From assembly GCA_017304475.1 (NCBI GenBank), contig JAFKKV010000026.1, positions 87,669 to 151,668 on the forward strand: DNA of 64,000 nucleotides. Direction: 5' to 3'. Shown piece after piece: positions 45,901 to 55,125 of this stretch. The translations under genes were made by a program, and so were the position numbers. Positions within the stretch are counted from its first letter, which is position 1, and each line of letters opens with the position of its first letter. The DNA is from Hyphomicrobiales bacterium. GTDB taxonomy: Bacteria > Pseudomonadota > Alphaproteobacteria > Rhizobiales > Phreatobacteraceae. The notes beneath the pieces are model-generated. The model made no database searches and was not told where the DNA came from. It saw only the letters and a list, made by a program, of their open reading frames with translations.

Positions 45901-47901
45901 TCACTTCCGTCGCAGAAACATACTGAAAGACGTCCAGAGCATGTCACCGCGCCTGAGAACAATATGGGGACTGCGGTTGATGCGGCGAGCCTCGGGAGGC
46001 GATAGCGGCCATGTCACGGCCGTAAGATCGACCGGATTTTCCAGCAGGGATTCAGAGATCGACAGGTCGGGAGCACCACCGTCAAGCTCAAGGTCAGGGT
46101 GTCGGAGAAACATGTCCTCGAGCTCTTCCCAGCGGAAGAACTCAGCGTCGGAGTGGTCGGTCAGGATCAGTTCGGTGATGATGCAGGCGACACCACCAGG
46201 TTTCAGGACGCGCGCCATTTCATCGACAGATCGACGTTGTGTCTCACGCGAACCAAAGTGTTCGATCGACGACAAGCAAAATACGAAATCGAAGGTTCTT
46301 GCGGGAAAATCGAGCGCGTCCCCTGGCATTCGCCGCACTTCGAGGCGCTTGGAGTCGTAAGGGAAAGGGGCGAAGCGCTCCGGCTGGTGCAGCATCAGCG
46401 GCGTACCCTCATGGCCCTCGTTGTCATAGAGGTCGGTGGCGACCATGCGGCGGATGACATTGGCGTAGTGGTAGAGGGGCGGTTCCGAGCCGGCGCCCAC
46501 GGCAAGGCCAATCGCCTCGGGATGGACGACGCCGAGTCTCTCCAGGCCATGCAGGCAAACGGCGTATTCCCAGGCCTTGCGATGGATCGAAACCGGGCTA
46601 CGCAGGTCCTGCATGATCCCGGTGATCGGATTGCCGGGCTCCCAGTCCGAAAAATCCGGCAAACGGTTGAGCGAACTGCGCTCCGCAGACCGCATCTCGC
46701 GATCCGGTCTTACGTCGATCATCGGGCGCGTCTTCAGCACGTGGTCGGATCCATGAGCGGAGAGGGTGTGCCCGTCCAGCGCGCCGATGGCGCGGCTAGT
46801 CTGTTCGCGCACGGGATCGAAAGTGAAAGGAAGCAGATGTTCATCGAACGCTTTGTCGAGGTCGGCGCAGGTCGTCAAGCCTCGGTCAATCCGCAACGGC
46901 TGAGCAGGGTCGTCGGCGACACGGAGAAGATCGTCCATGAGTTCGCGCAATGCCACACTCAACGCCTCGACATCGCCGGGCGGTACGAGACGGCCAAGCC
47001 CTCCGCAGATATCCGGGAGATTGTACGCAGCATAGCCGACCGGGATGCAGCCGGCGCGCAAGCCCTCGACGACCGGCTTGCAGAACCCCTCGTGATAGGA
47101 CGGAATGGCGAGAATATGTGCTTCGCCCAGCAATTGATCGCGATCCGCGTCGCTCACGCTTCCAAGACATTCAACAGCGACGCCGATAGAGCGGGCAAGT
47201 GCCTGGACCTCGTCATAGTATCGGCTGTCAGAAAAGGCGCTATTGCCGGCAAGGCGCAGCCGCGCCTTCGCGCCGGAGCGGGCGAGCGGCGCGAAGGCTG
47301 TGAGAAGGTCGAGCACCCCCTTGGCGCGCACCATGCGGCCAATGAACAGGATTTCGATCTGCCCACGCGCCTTGTCTCTTGAGGAGCGGCGGAGAGGATG
47401 TTCAACGACGAGCGGGATGACTTCGGCTCTTTGCAGCGGGACCTCGCTTTCGGCGAGCGCGGTCATATTGGTGCGACTGTCCGCCCAGATGGCGTCGGCG
47501 TGCTCAAAGTTGGCGACCTGCCGGAACGATTGCTCAATGACCGCGGCGCTGTGAGCAGGCGCAAGATGGACGGGCGTGATGTTGTGAAAGCGCACAATCT
47601 GCTTGGCCCTGCCATTGCCTACCAGCAGCGCGTCAAACAGCGGACTGTAGATGCCGAAATGGTAGAGAATCAGGTCGGCATTGAGGAACTCGGGAGCCAT
47701 CAACAGGTCGGCCACGCTGGCCACGGAACGCGCCGGAGCGTTCTCGATGTTGCAGTGAAGGGTCAGGATCGTGGCACGCGTTGCCGGAAGAGAGTTGAGG
47801 ATGCGGCAGGAATCGAGCGCCGCTTGCGAAATGGCGTCATAGGCGACGAGAATGCTGGCCACGATCACGGCGCGTCGTTCGCCACGGTGCGAGCTATTCA
47901 T
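45901..47901 (-). CDS. bifunctional GT4 glycosyltransferase - methyltransferase fusion
   Basis: A 666-residue protein. Residues about 1-345 form a GT4 enzyme (IEILFIGRMVRAKGVLDLL near 185, KARLRLAGNSAFSDSRYYD, ILAIPSYHEGFCKPVVEGLRAG with the E-x7-E region). A linker of about 80 residues follows. Residues about 430-590 form a SAM-methyltransferase-like domain (LAVGAGSEPPLYHYAN as motif I, FDFVFCLSSIEHFG, VDEMARVLKPGGVACII), like those that act on long-chain glycans. It overlaps the GT2-GT4 gene by 4 bp at 47898-47901. Combining chain extension and methylation suggests coupled addition and capping. Confidence 0.85.
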   Translation of the reverse strand: MNSSHRGERRAVIVASILVAYDAISQAALDSCRILNSLPATRATILTLHCNIENAPARSVASVADLLMAPEFLNADLILYHFGIYSPLFDALLVGNGRAKQIVRFHNITPVHLAPAHSAAVIEQSFRQVANFEHADAIWADSRTNMTALAESEVPLQRAEVIPLVVEHPLRRSSRDKARGQIEILFIGRMVRAKGVLDLLTAFAPLARSGAKARLRLAGNSAFSDSRYYDEVQALARSIGVAVECLGSVSDADRDQLLGEAHILAIPSYHEGFCKPVVEGLRAGCIPVGYAAYNLPDICGGLGRLVPPGDVEALSVALRELMDDLLRVADDPAQPLRIDRGLTTCADLDKAFDEHLLPFTFDPVREQTSRAIGALDGHTLSAHGSDHVLKTRPMIDVRPDREMRSAERSSLNRLPDFSDWEPGNPITGIMQDLRSPVSIHRKAWEYAVCLHGLERLGVVHPEAIGLAVGAGSEPPLYHYANVIRRMVATDLYDNEGHEGTPLMLHQPERFAPFPYDSKRLEVRRMPGDALDFPARTFDFVFCLSSIEHFGSRETQRRSVDEMARVLKPGGVACIITELILTDHSDAEFFRWEELEDMFLRHPDLELDGGAPDLSISESLLENPVDLTAVTWPLSPPEARRINRSPHIVLRRGDMLWTSFSMFLRRK

Positions 47902-50195
47902 GACCGAACCTCAGCCTCTGCCCGTGCGGTTCTTGCGAAGAACTGCACGATCTCTTCCGCCATCCGTGTTGCACTGAATGACGTTTCGTAGCGGTCTCGC
48001 GCCGCCTTGCCGAGATCCGCTCGCAGGCTCGGGTCGTCGATCAGTTCCTCGATGCAGGCGACAAGTGAATCGACATCGCCCGGCTCAGCCAGCAGACCGG
48101 CGATACGATCACCGACAACCTCCGGCATGCCGCCCGCCCGACAACCGATAACCGGTTTGGCGAACATCATGGCTTCGACCAGCATGAGTCCGAAGGATTC
48201 GAACCGCGACGGTGTAACGAGAATGGTGCAGCTTCGATAAAAGCCGCGCAGTTGTTCTTCGTTCACCGGCCCATGGAAATGGACCCGCGGCACGATCGGC
48301 TGCGCGGCCGGCTCGGCCAGAAAGGCCTCGCGGTAGGTCCGCCCGTCCGGAGCGGGAATGCGGTCGTCACCGACCAGGTCGAGATGCACATTCGGATGAC
48401 TGCACAGCACCTGCATAGCCGCAGCCAGCAAGACGTCTATCCCTTTGCGTGCCTCCAGGCGTCCGACAAACAGCAGTCGCAAGGCGCCCTCGGGCACGGG
48501 ATCCGGCTCAACGAAAGGCAGAGCTGTCCAGTCGTCGAGGCCGTAGGGTACGAAGCCGAGGCGATCACGGTCGATCCCAATGCCGTAATCCGCTTCGATC
48601 TCGTCGACGATCGCCTTGCTGCTTGCCAAGATGCCAGCCGGTTCGACCATCAGACGTTTCTCTTGCGCCAGCATCGGTGCGACGAAGGCAGCATCGACCA
48701 TTTTGGGATGGTCTTTGAGCCAAGAGAGCAACGGGGTTACGAGATTGGTGACCAAGGGGATGCCGAAATCATCGAGCAGCGCCAAACCCTCGCAATCCCA
48801 GATCGGCGCGAAAACAACCTCGACCGGCCGCTTCTGGGCAATCGAAAGCACCTCGCGCCGCATCCGGCCCGAATAGGCCGCGATATGCGCGGGCACACCG
48901 GGCCCCGTCCCTTTCTGTATGTCGTCGCGCGAGGGCGCCAGCCTATGCACCCACACGCCTTCTTCGAAATCGATGTGGTCATGGGTCGAGCTGGCGGTGA
49001 GGACATGCACCTGATGGCCAGCGTCCGCGACGGCGCGCGCGAGCACATGGGTATAACGGGCGATGCCGCCGACCGGGCCTGGCGGGTAAGTCTGGCTGAG
49101 GAAGCAGAAACACTTGCGGCCACCCTTTGGCCGAGGCCGAACGAAAGGCAGGAAGGGCTCTGATTTCCCTTGCCAAAAAGCGTGTGCCGGCAGGCGGCGA
49201 TCGCCCGAAATTCCGCGCCGCATACCCTCCAGCCAAGCGGCGTCGACTTCTTGCCAGAAGCGGGTGCGATCGGCCTCGGCGAGCTTGCCTGCACCAACAG
49301 CCCAATCGGCTCCATGCGACAGTGTCGCGATGAACGCGCGAAAGTCCTCGACAATCCCGTTGAAAGAATGGTGCGATCGACCGTTCAACAAACCGAAATA
49401 CAGATGGTTTTTCAGGATGGAATACCAAGAGCAGATCACCCGCTCCTGATTGCGCAAGGCGCTCGGCATGTATTTGTGGTGGACGTAGGCTCCCTCGACC
49501 TGCGCCATGCGCCAGCCGGCATCGATGATGCGCACCGTGACGTCAGTCTCGTCGAGATAATAATCGAACTCCTCGTCAAATCCGCCAATCTCGAGCAAGG
49601 CGGCACGACGATATGAGCTATTCGCACCCAGAGGATGGGGGAAATTCTCGGAATAAGGAAAGGACAATTCAGGCGCGGCACGACGCCAATCGAGGTTGGC
49701 GCGACCGAGACGGTTCACCGTGCCGAAACGATATTGGAAGGACACTCCGTCCGGATTATAGACGAAACCGCCCGCGCCACCGACCTTGGGGTCGCGGTAG
49801 GCTGCGGCAAGCTCGACCAGCCATTCGGGCTCGGGGATCGCGTCGTCATCGAGGAAGGCAATGATGTCGCCACTGGCGGCGGCAATGCCAAGATTGCGCG
49901 ACGCCGACAGATTGCGGCGATCGTTGCGTGCCACCTTGATCCGGCCGCGCCATTGTTCGAGCACTTCTGCGATGCCGTCCTCGGATGGGCCTCGCACAAC
50001 CACCACTTCAAACGCGGCTCCCACGAGCCCAAGCAGTGACTGGAGCGTCGCGGCGAGCGCCTTCGGTCGACCATCCGTGCACACGACAATCGAGACCGAA
50101 AGGACATCCGAAGCCGCCTCGGCTCCCAACGCCCGATCCGGCGGCGTATGGCCTCGCTTCACGGACGCCGTCCGACGATCTCGAACTCGTAGCAT
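47898..50195 (-). CDS. bifunctional GT2 - GT4 glycosyltransferase
   Basis: A 765-residue protein. Residues about 33-290 form a GT2 domain (VSIVVCTDGRPKALAATL, VARNDRRNLSASRNLGIA, IIAFLDDDAIPEPEWL, FDYYLDETDVTVRIIDAGW). Residues about 360-755 form a GT4 domain (CFCFLSQTYPPGPVGGIARY, LLFVGRLEARKGIDVLL, and ILVTPSRFESFGLMLVEAMM). Both donor sites look complete. The first codons overlap the end of the methyltransferase gene at 50159 and its stop overlaps the next gene, so three genes (51106 to 45901) form one coupled unit. It probably adds two sugars in order. Confidence 0.87.
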   Translation of the reverse strand: MLRVRDRRTASVKRGHTPPDRALGAEAASDVLSVSIVVCTDGRPKALAATLQSLLGLVGAAFEVVVVRGPSEDGIAEVLEQWRGRIKVARNDRRNLSASRNLGIAAASGDIIAFLDDDAIPEPEWLVELAAAYRDPKVGGAGGFVYNPDGVSFQYRFGTVNRLGRANLDWRRAAPELSFPYSENFPHPLGANSSYRRAALLEIGGFDEEFDYYLDETDVTVRIIDAGWRMAQVEGAYVHHKYMPSALRNQERVICSWYSILKNHLYFGLLNGRSHHSFNGIVEDFRAFIATLSHGADWAVGAGKLAEADRTRFWQEVDAAWLEGMRRGISGDRRLPAHAFWQGKSEPFLPFVRPRPKGGRKCFCFLSQTYPPGPVGGIARYTHVLARAVADAGHQVHVLTASSTHDHIDFEEGVWVHRLAPSRDDIQKGTGPGVPAHIAAYSGRMRREVLSIAQKRPVEVVFAPIWDCEGLALLDDFGIPLVTNLVTPLLSWLKDHPKMVDAAFVAPMLAQEKRLMVEPAGILASSKAIVDEIEADYGIGIDRDRLGFVPYGLDDWTALPFVEPDPVPEGALRLLFVGRLEARKGIDVLLAAAMQVLCSHPNVHLDLVGDDRIPAPDGRTYREAFLAEPAAQPIVPRVHFHGPVNEEQLRGFYRSCTILVTPSRFESFGLMLVEAMMFAKPVIGCRAGGMPEVVGDRIAGLLAEPGDVDSLVACIEELIDDPSLRADLGKAARDRYETSFSATRMAEEIVQFFARTARAEAEVRS

Positions 50196-51106
50196 TTCCC
50201 ATTGCGTCGGCCGGCGACCGGAACAGCGATCTCGGTCAGCCCGGCCTCGGTGAGCAATGTCGTCATGCTATCCGGTGTGAGCAAATTGTAGTGGTAGTCC
50301 CCCTCGTAGTCCTGCCCGCCGAACAGCACCTCTCGGAAATCCTCGAAGGAATAGTCTCCGCCTGCCGCAGCTTTCAGCATCGCCGCAGCATCCGGCGTGA
50401 TGGCCTGAAACATGCCGCCGGGCTTCAGTAGCGACATCCAGTAGGGCAGCAGGCGCCGGCGCAACGCCTCCTGCGGGAAATGTTCGACAAGATGTGCAGA
50501 GAATATCGCGCTGACGGTCCCAACCTCGAATGGAAGTCGGTCGACCGACGCGACGATATCAACGCCCGGCAGATTGCGCATGTCCACGTTGATATGATCA
50601 GGCAGCGCCAAGTGACCACAGCCAAGGTTCAGTCGCACGTTCCCGGCAGCAATGGCGGTCTCGACCTTTTCGCGATTAACGATCAACGGCGCGCTTTCGA
50701 CCTTCGGCCCGAATGCTGCGTCAAAACGGTTGCCGTGCGCCAATTCAAACATCATTTCGCGGCGGGCGAATTCGATGCGATCCCATAAGCGCGGAATCTG
50801 ACCAGAAGCGGCCTCCAGCTCCTGTTGCATACGCAAGGACAGCTTCTGGAACTCCTGCGCCTGCGCCGACAGTTGCCGGAGTTCCTGCGCCTGCGCCGAC
50901 AGGCGATGCCCAAAAGCGCCGACAGTGCTGACAGCGTTCAAAAATGCCGGCAAATGCACGTTCCAGGCTTGGTCGAGCGTCGTGACGCGGCTTTCGATCG
51001 GAGAAAGACGCGTCTCCAGCCTCGCCCAGATTTTGCGCCAGATCGGAAGGACAATCGGGCGAAGGACAGACTTTATCGAAGTTCTGAGATTGGCCGCCAT
51101 ATTCAC
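50159..51106 (-). CDS. SAM-dependent methyltransferase with N-terminal coiled coil
   Basis: About 315 residues (GTG at 51106 or ATG at 51100). Residues about 60-100 form a coiled coil with two near-identical ten-residue units (LSAQAQELRQ, LSAQAQEFQK), encoded by a 30-bp tandem repeat. Residues about 160-300 form the methyltransferase: VRLNLGCGHLALPDHINVDM, VSAIFSAHLVEHF, YWMSLLKPGGMFQAI. Coiled coils of this kind in the glycan methyltransferases (such as WbdD) can set chain length by spacing the catalytic domain, but here the coil is short. It heads the coupled unit with the GT2-GT4 and GT4-methyltransferase genes. The acceptor is unknown. Confidence 0.82.
   Translation of the reverse strand: MNMAANLRTSIKSVLRPIVLPIWRKIWARLETRLSPIESRVTTLDQAWNVHLPAFLNAVSTVGAFGHRLSAQAQELRQLSAQAQEFQKLSLRMQQELEAASGQIPRLWDRIEFARREMMFELAHGNRFDAAFGPKVESAPLIVNREKVETAIAAGNVRLNLGCGHLALPDHINVDMRNLPGVDIVASVDRLPFEVGTVSAIFSAHLVEHFPQEALRRRLLPYWMSLLKPGGMFQAITPDAAAMLKAAAGGDYSFEDFREVLFGGQDYEGDYHYNLLTPDSMTTLLTEAGLTEIAVPVAGRRNGKCYEFEIVGRRP
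50843..50902. repeat. two-copy 30-bp tandem repeat in a methyltransferase gene
   Basis: Units at 50843-50872 and 50873-50902 share an identical 20-base core (TCCTGCGCCTGCGCCGACAG) and differ at a few positions before it. They encode the duplicated ten-residue coiled-coil unit, so length changes would stay in frame. Confidence 0.85.
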
Positions 51107-51717
51107 ATTTCTCTTCCGCGCGCCGGCCTTGAACCACCGCCATTCGAAACTTTTGTGTCTTTAAGACCGCCCCTCGGACAAGATGACGTGGCGGGCAATG
51201 CGGCCAATCACCGAGCGCTCAGCTGCGCCTTCGGAGAGAAGCAACGCCCAATCCGACGTGCACCGGCTCCTAACATCCGAGGCCCGGTATTTCCAGCGCG
51301 AACTGCATGGCGCTGGGTGGGGGCGGCGTTCTGCGCCGCATCCATCCGTCCCGGCCTCATTGCCTTCCTTCGGCGAAAAAGAGGCCCGCGCGCCTCCGGG
51401 ACCTCGCGCTCCGGCCGGAGCAATTGGTCCGCGCCCCGCTCTTGTTTAAGGGCGGCACAGAATGGGCCAGGCCGTCCGGTAGACGGATTCTTGCGCCGCG
51501 CAGAGCGGAGCAGGCGCCGACGGCTCATCGTCAGCGAGCCGTGAACAGAACGCTCCCGAGCCCGACGCCGGGATCGATGGGCGACCACTGCCGGCCGCCA
51601 AGCCATCGACCGGGCTGCCGGCACCTCGCTATGAGAAGCTGTCGGCAGAGGAAGCGCGGACCATGCCACGACGGCCGCTTCGGCAGGCAAGCCGATGGAC
51701 CGAAAGGGCATCATCGC
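51107..51717. other. 611-bp region without a supported gene
   Basis: It separates two minus-strand genes. Frames open in it are Arg-rich on both strands and match nothing. The 3' part may contain the promoter of the gene at 51106. Confidence 0.4.
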
Positions 51718-53373
51718 CTATTGGCCTTCGAGCACTTCGAAGACATAGGTCGAGACCTCGTTCATCTGGAACGTCGTGGCCAAGCGCACGCTCCGGACAT
51801 GCTTCAGCAGCGCTGCGCGCGCATTGTCTTCACTCATGCCGCTGCTGCCCATGATGACGACGATGTCCTCCTTCGTGAGACCGTCGCGCAGGACGGGAAA
51901 GGTCTCACGCGAGGTGAACAAGGCGCGGTCCGTAAACGACGCCAGGACACTCCAAATAAAATGGAGCTGAGGGTCAGAACGATTGTAGAATATACTTGGC
52001 AACTTGCCATTCGACAGCTCGGCGATCCGCCCATGGGCCGCCTGAACCGCCTGGACCGCGCGAGCATCGGCAAATTTCCCCGGATTGAACGCGCTGATCA
52101 CTCCGATCAGCAGCATCACCACGATTGTCATCCGGGCATTCGAGACAATGTAGCTCGCCGCCAGCAGCAGCCCCATGAATATGCCCAGGGCCGGCATTGA
52201 AAAAGACAGCCAGCGGGAGAGCCCCGCGCCGCCGTCAATATTGAGACGCAGCACGAATGCGACCCCGAATACCGCAAGCGTCAGCGCCACCATTCCGCGG
52301 AATTCGCATCGAAACAGGAGGATGCCGAAAACAATCATGCTGAACGGCGCGAGGATCAAGGAATGCATGCCGTCGCGCGAGAGCAGCCAAAGTTTTCCTG
52401 TCGCCTCTCCGGCGAAGATCACGCCGTACAACAGAAGCACGGCCCATAGCCAGAAAATCTCGAAGCGCGAAGAATTGACCTGAAAACGCTTCGCCAGAAG
52501 ACCGGCGAGAGTTCCGACCAAGGCAGCCAGAGGGACAGTGATCCAGTATCCGCTTTGAATAAGAGCGGAAAGCGGAGCGTTCCAGACGAAAAGTTGACTT
52601 TGAATAATTCCGATCTGCTTCAGGATGAAGAAAAAATCGCCGCCCCGCAGCAGCACCAACAAGGTTCCGAACAGTATCTGCGCGAGCAGCGCTCCGATCG
52701 TGCCATAGATCACGACCTGCAAGAGGTGACGCCACCAGTCCCGAACCGACTGTGCATTCTGGACGACGAAACCGGAATAGACGAAGAGCAGCGGAAAGAC
52801 GATCGCCGACGCCACGTGAACGAAGATCATGCTGGCAGCGAAAAATCCGGCGGCCACGATCATGAGATGACGCCGACTTTCGGTCCGTGCGGCCGTCAGG
52901 CACGCCAGGGTCAGCATCAAGTAGCTGAGAACGGCTTTGTCGACGTAATCCCACCCAATGGAGCGCAGAAAATAGAGATCCGTAGCGAGCAGAGCCGAAA
53001 TCGAGACCGCGATCCGAAGCGGAAAATATCTGCGTAGTACATAATAAAAACACAGTATGATCGTCGTATAACAAAGTCCAATATTGAAAAATATTTTATA
53101 ATAATTATCTCCAGATAGAAGATAAATGATATGGCCAGGGAGAAAATATGTTATTCTGGTTCCGATATAGGCATTGGCCGGCCAAATATAATTATCCGAA
53201 AACTGAAATAAATGTCGAATGTATCCATAATACATCCAAACATCCCAGTCACCCAATGGATTGGAAACAAATCCAGGAGCCAAAAACAAAAGAACGTACG
53301 GTATTATTAATAATATAAATCCAAAATTGTAAACTTGATAGATATTATTATTCGATTCGTTTTTCTGCTTCAT
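51718..53373 (-). CDS. multi-pass membrane protein, GT-C-like, function unknown
   Basis: About 551 residues from the ATG at 53373 (MKQKNESNNN). About eleven hydrophobic helices lie between residues 12 and 430, and a soluble tail of about 120 residues follows. The first outer loop contains PLGDWDVWMYYGYIRHLFQF, an acidic pair placed like the catalytic loop of GT-C glycosyltransferases, and LRSIGWDYVDKAVLSYLM follows. No close named family is recognised. The 5' part (53030-53370) is strikingly AT-rich with many AAT, ATA and TAT codons, unlike the GC-rich 3' part, which suggests transfer from another source or a hybrid gene. A role as outer-face transferase or polymerase is possible. No separate Wzy was found in the window. 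Confidence 0.6.
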   Translation of the reverse strand: MKQKNESNNNIYQVYNFGFILLIIPYVLLFLAPGFVSNPLGDWDVWMYYGYIRHLFQFSDNYIWPANAYIGTRITYFLPGHIIYLLSGDNYYKIFFNIGLCYTTIILCFYYVLRRYFPLRIAVSISALLATDLYFLRSIGWDYVDKAVLSYLMLTLACLTAARTESRRHLMIVAAGFFAASMIFVHVASAIVFPLLFVYSGFVVQNAQSVRDWWRHLLQVVIYGTIGALLAQILFGTLLVLLRGGDFFFILKQIGIIQSQLFVWNAPLSALIQSGYWITVPLAALVGTLAGLLAKRFQVNSSRFEIFWLWAVLLLYGVIFAGEATGKLWLLSRDGMHSLILAPFSMIVFGILLFRCEFRGMVALTLAVFGVAFVLRLNIDGGAGLSRWLSFSMPALGIFMGLLLAASYIVSNARMTIVVMLLIGVISAFNPGKFADARAVQAVQAAHGRIAELSNGKLPSIFYNRSDPQLHFIWSVLASFTDRALFTSRETFPVLRDGLTKEDIVVIMGSSGMSEDNARAALLKHVRSVRLATTFQMNEVSTYVFEVLEGQ

Positions 53374-54136
53374 GACAAGGCAAGTCGGTCCGAGATCGTT
53401 AAAAGTGATCGCCTCGACCACGCGGCAGCCAGGCACGGACTTGCTGCGCAAGGGCGGAGCGCAGTTTCGGTCTTACGCTTCACCGCCCATCGCGCCGAGA
53501 CGGGCAGTTCAAGCCGAGCACAGAACGGCGTCCGACGACGCTATTGAAGCGATCCATGGACCAGACCGCACTCCCTGCCGAAGGATCGGAACACATCATA
53601 GCCGCGCAAACGTGTCGGTGTACCATTGACGGCCATGCGTAGCCCAGAGCGATCGGAAAAGGCCCGGGCAAGGGCTTCGGAAACATCAGGGCATCCACGA
53701 CGCAGGTGACAAGTGGCCTCCGGGCACGCATAGCCGATGACAGGCGACTTGCAAATGACCGCCCCGCACCAGGCGCCTGCCGCCGCTTTCGCATCCTCAT
53801 CATCATGGACGGTCATATGCGGGAGCGCACGGCCTGCCGGCCGATAGGTCGCGCTGCGACGGAGGGGTGATGCGGGAACTGGATCGTCTCATGGCAAAGC
53901 ACGGCCGGCCAGCGATGAGCGCCGGCGATATCGACAGCGTGTTTGCCTCTACCATTCGCCGCCGGCCATGGCCTCGAAGCTCTCATCCGCGACCAATCCA
54001 ACCGGACCTCTCGGCGCAAGGGCGGACCACAGGCGCCCTTCACCAGCAGGCACGATCGGCGCGCGCACGGAATATTGGTCTTGCAAGTTGCCTCTGAACA
54101 GGTTCTGTGCGGTGGAAATTCTCCAGCGAGGTCACT
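53374..54136. other. 763-bp region with IS3 debris and no intact gene
   Basis: Frames at 53541-53816 (minus, 91 residues) lack family resemblance. A plus-strand IS3 OrfB-like stretch lies at 53828-53965 (listed separately). The rest holds the promoter of the FkbM gene on the plus side and of the membrane protein on the minus side; nothing else is seen. Confidence 0.5.
53828..53965 (+). pseudogene. IS3-family OrfB (integrase core) remnant
   Basis: The plus strand reads HGLPADRSRCDGGVMRELDR then LMAKHGRPAMSAGDIDS. IS3 transposases have LALVADxSLSGxRVARELDR then LIAxRGRPxxIVSDNGTE at this place; the catalytic Asp of SDNG has become part of AGDID. Before it a second frame (HMRERTAC) resembles the DDFTREC element, implying a frameshift. 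No OrfA is seen here. It is in inverse orientation to the IS3 OrfA remnant at 39053-39340. Confidence 0.6.
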
Positions 54137-55000
54137 GTGTCCCTTTCGTTAACGCGTAGCCTGAAGAGGCTCCGGTACAGGTATCGCGACTATCCGGAGC
54201 GCGAGATCACCCTCAAGCATTTGCCTCGCTTCAGGTTTTCCACCCACATCGAGCGCGACGACTACGTCTCGACGAATATCCGCGATCAAGGGCTTTGGGA
54301 GCCATTTGAAACAGATCTGTTTCTTGGTCAGATCGCCAGTGGCGATACTGTGGTCGACATCGGAGCGAATATCGGCTGGTACAGCGTGCTCGCATCGCTT
54401 CAGGCAGGCCCTGGCGGGAGTGTCCTCAGCTTCGAACCTTCCGATGAGAACTTCGCGATCCTTGCCCGCAATCTTCGCCGAAACGGCTTGACCAACGTTC
54501 ACGCGTATCGCGCCGCAATCGGTTCCGAGGATACAAAGGGTGAACTCTATCTGTCCGAAACAAATCGCGGGGATCACCAGCTCAACTCGCCCGACGACAC
54601 CCGGTCGAGCGAGAAAGTTTCCGTGAGGTCGCTCGCGGGGGTTCTACGAGGACTGAAGTCCAGGCCATCCGTTTTGAAAATCGATACCCAAGGAAGCGAG
54701 CAGCGGATCCTGCAGACTGTATCCCCATCGGATTTGAGCGATACAACGATTTTCATCGAATTCTGGCCGCACGGCCTCACCCGCTCCGGCAGCTCCGTCG
54801 ACGGGCTCCTCGGCATCCTGTCTTCGCTCGGACACGGGATTTTCATCATCGATCACGGCACCCCGAGCTTGGTCCGCGCTTCTGTCGAGGAACTGAAGCG
54901 CAGAGCGGTGGATGACCTGAGGCCGGAAACAATGACTTTTGTCGATCTGTTCTGCTTGCCCGCCGGACGCGAGCTACCGGAGCGAGTACAAGCTCGCTGA
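54137..55000 (+). CDS. FkbM family methyltransferase
   Basis: About 287 residues. The GTG at 54137 is preferred because GAGG lies 5 bp before it; an ATG at 54107 would add ten residues. Motif I is TVVDIGANIGWYSVLAS near residue 68, VLSFEPSDENFAILARNLRR near 95 is typical of FkbM proteins, and SVLKIDTQGSEQRILQT near 180 is the IDxxGxE motif. TIFIEFWPHGL follows. FkbM enzymes O-methylate sugars and polyketides. It is the last gene of the glycan locus, on the opposite strand to its left neighbours, and probably methylates the product. Confidence 0.88.
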   Translation: MSLSLTRSLKRLRYRYRDYPEREITLKHLPRFRFSTHIERDDYVSTNIRDQGLWEPFETDLFLGQIASGDTVVDIGANIGWYSVLASLQAGPGGSVLSFEPSDENFAILARNLRRNGLTNVHAYRAAIGSEDTKGELYLSETNRGDHQLNSPDDTRSSEKVSVRSLAGVLRGLKSRPSVLKIDTQGSEQRILQTVSPSDLSDTTIFIEFWPHGLTRSGSSVDGLLGILSSLGHGIFIIDHGTPSLVRASVEELKRRAVDDLRPETMTFVDLFCLPAGRELPERVQAR

Positions 55001-55125
55001 GGCTGCATTGGCCGCCTTTCCTCTGAAAGCGCAGCGCAGAACTCAGCCATTGCGGCAGCGGTCAGACGCTATCCTGGCAGGCGTGTCATGGCTTTGAAAC
55101 TCAACGCAGGTGTGGGCAACCTCTG

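Noticed and set aside
53541..53816. 91-codon minus-strand frame near the IS3 debris
   Set aside because: No family match and no ribosome site; the surrounding sequence is decayed.
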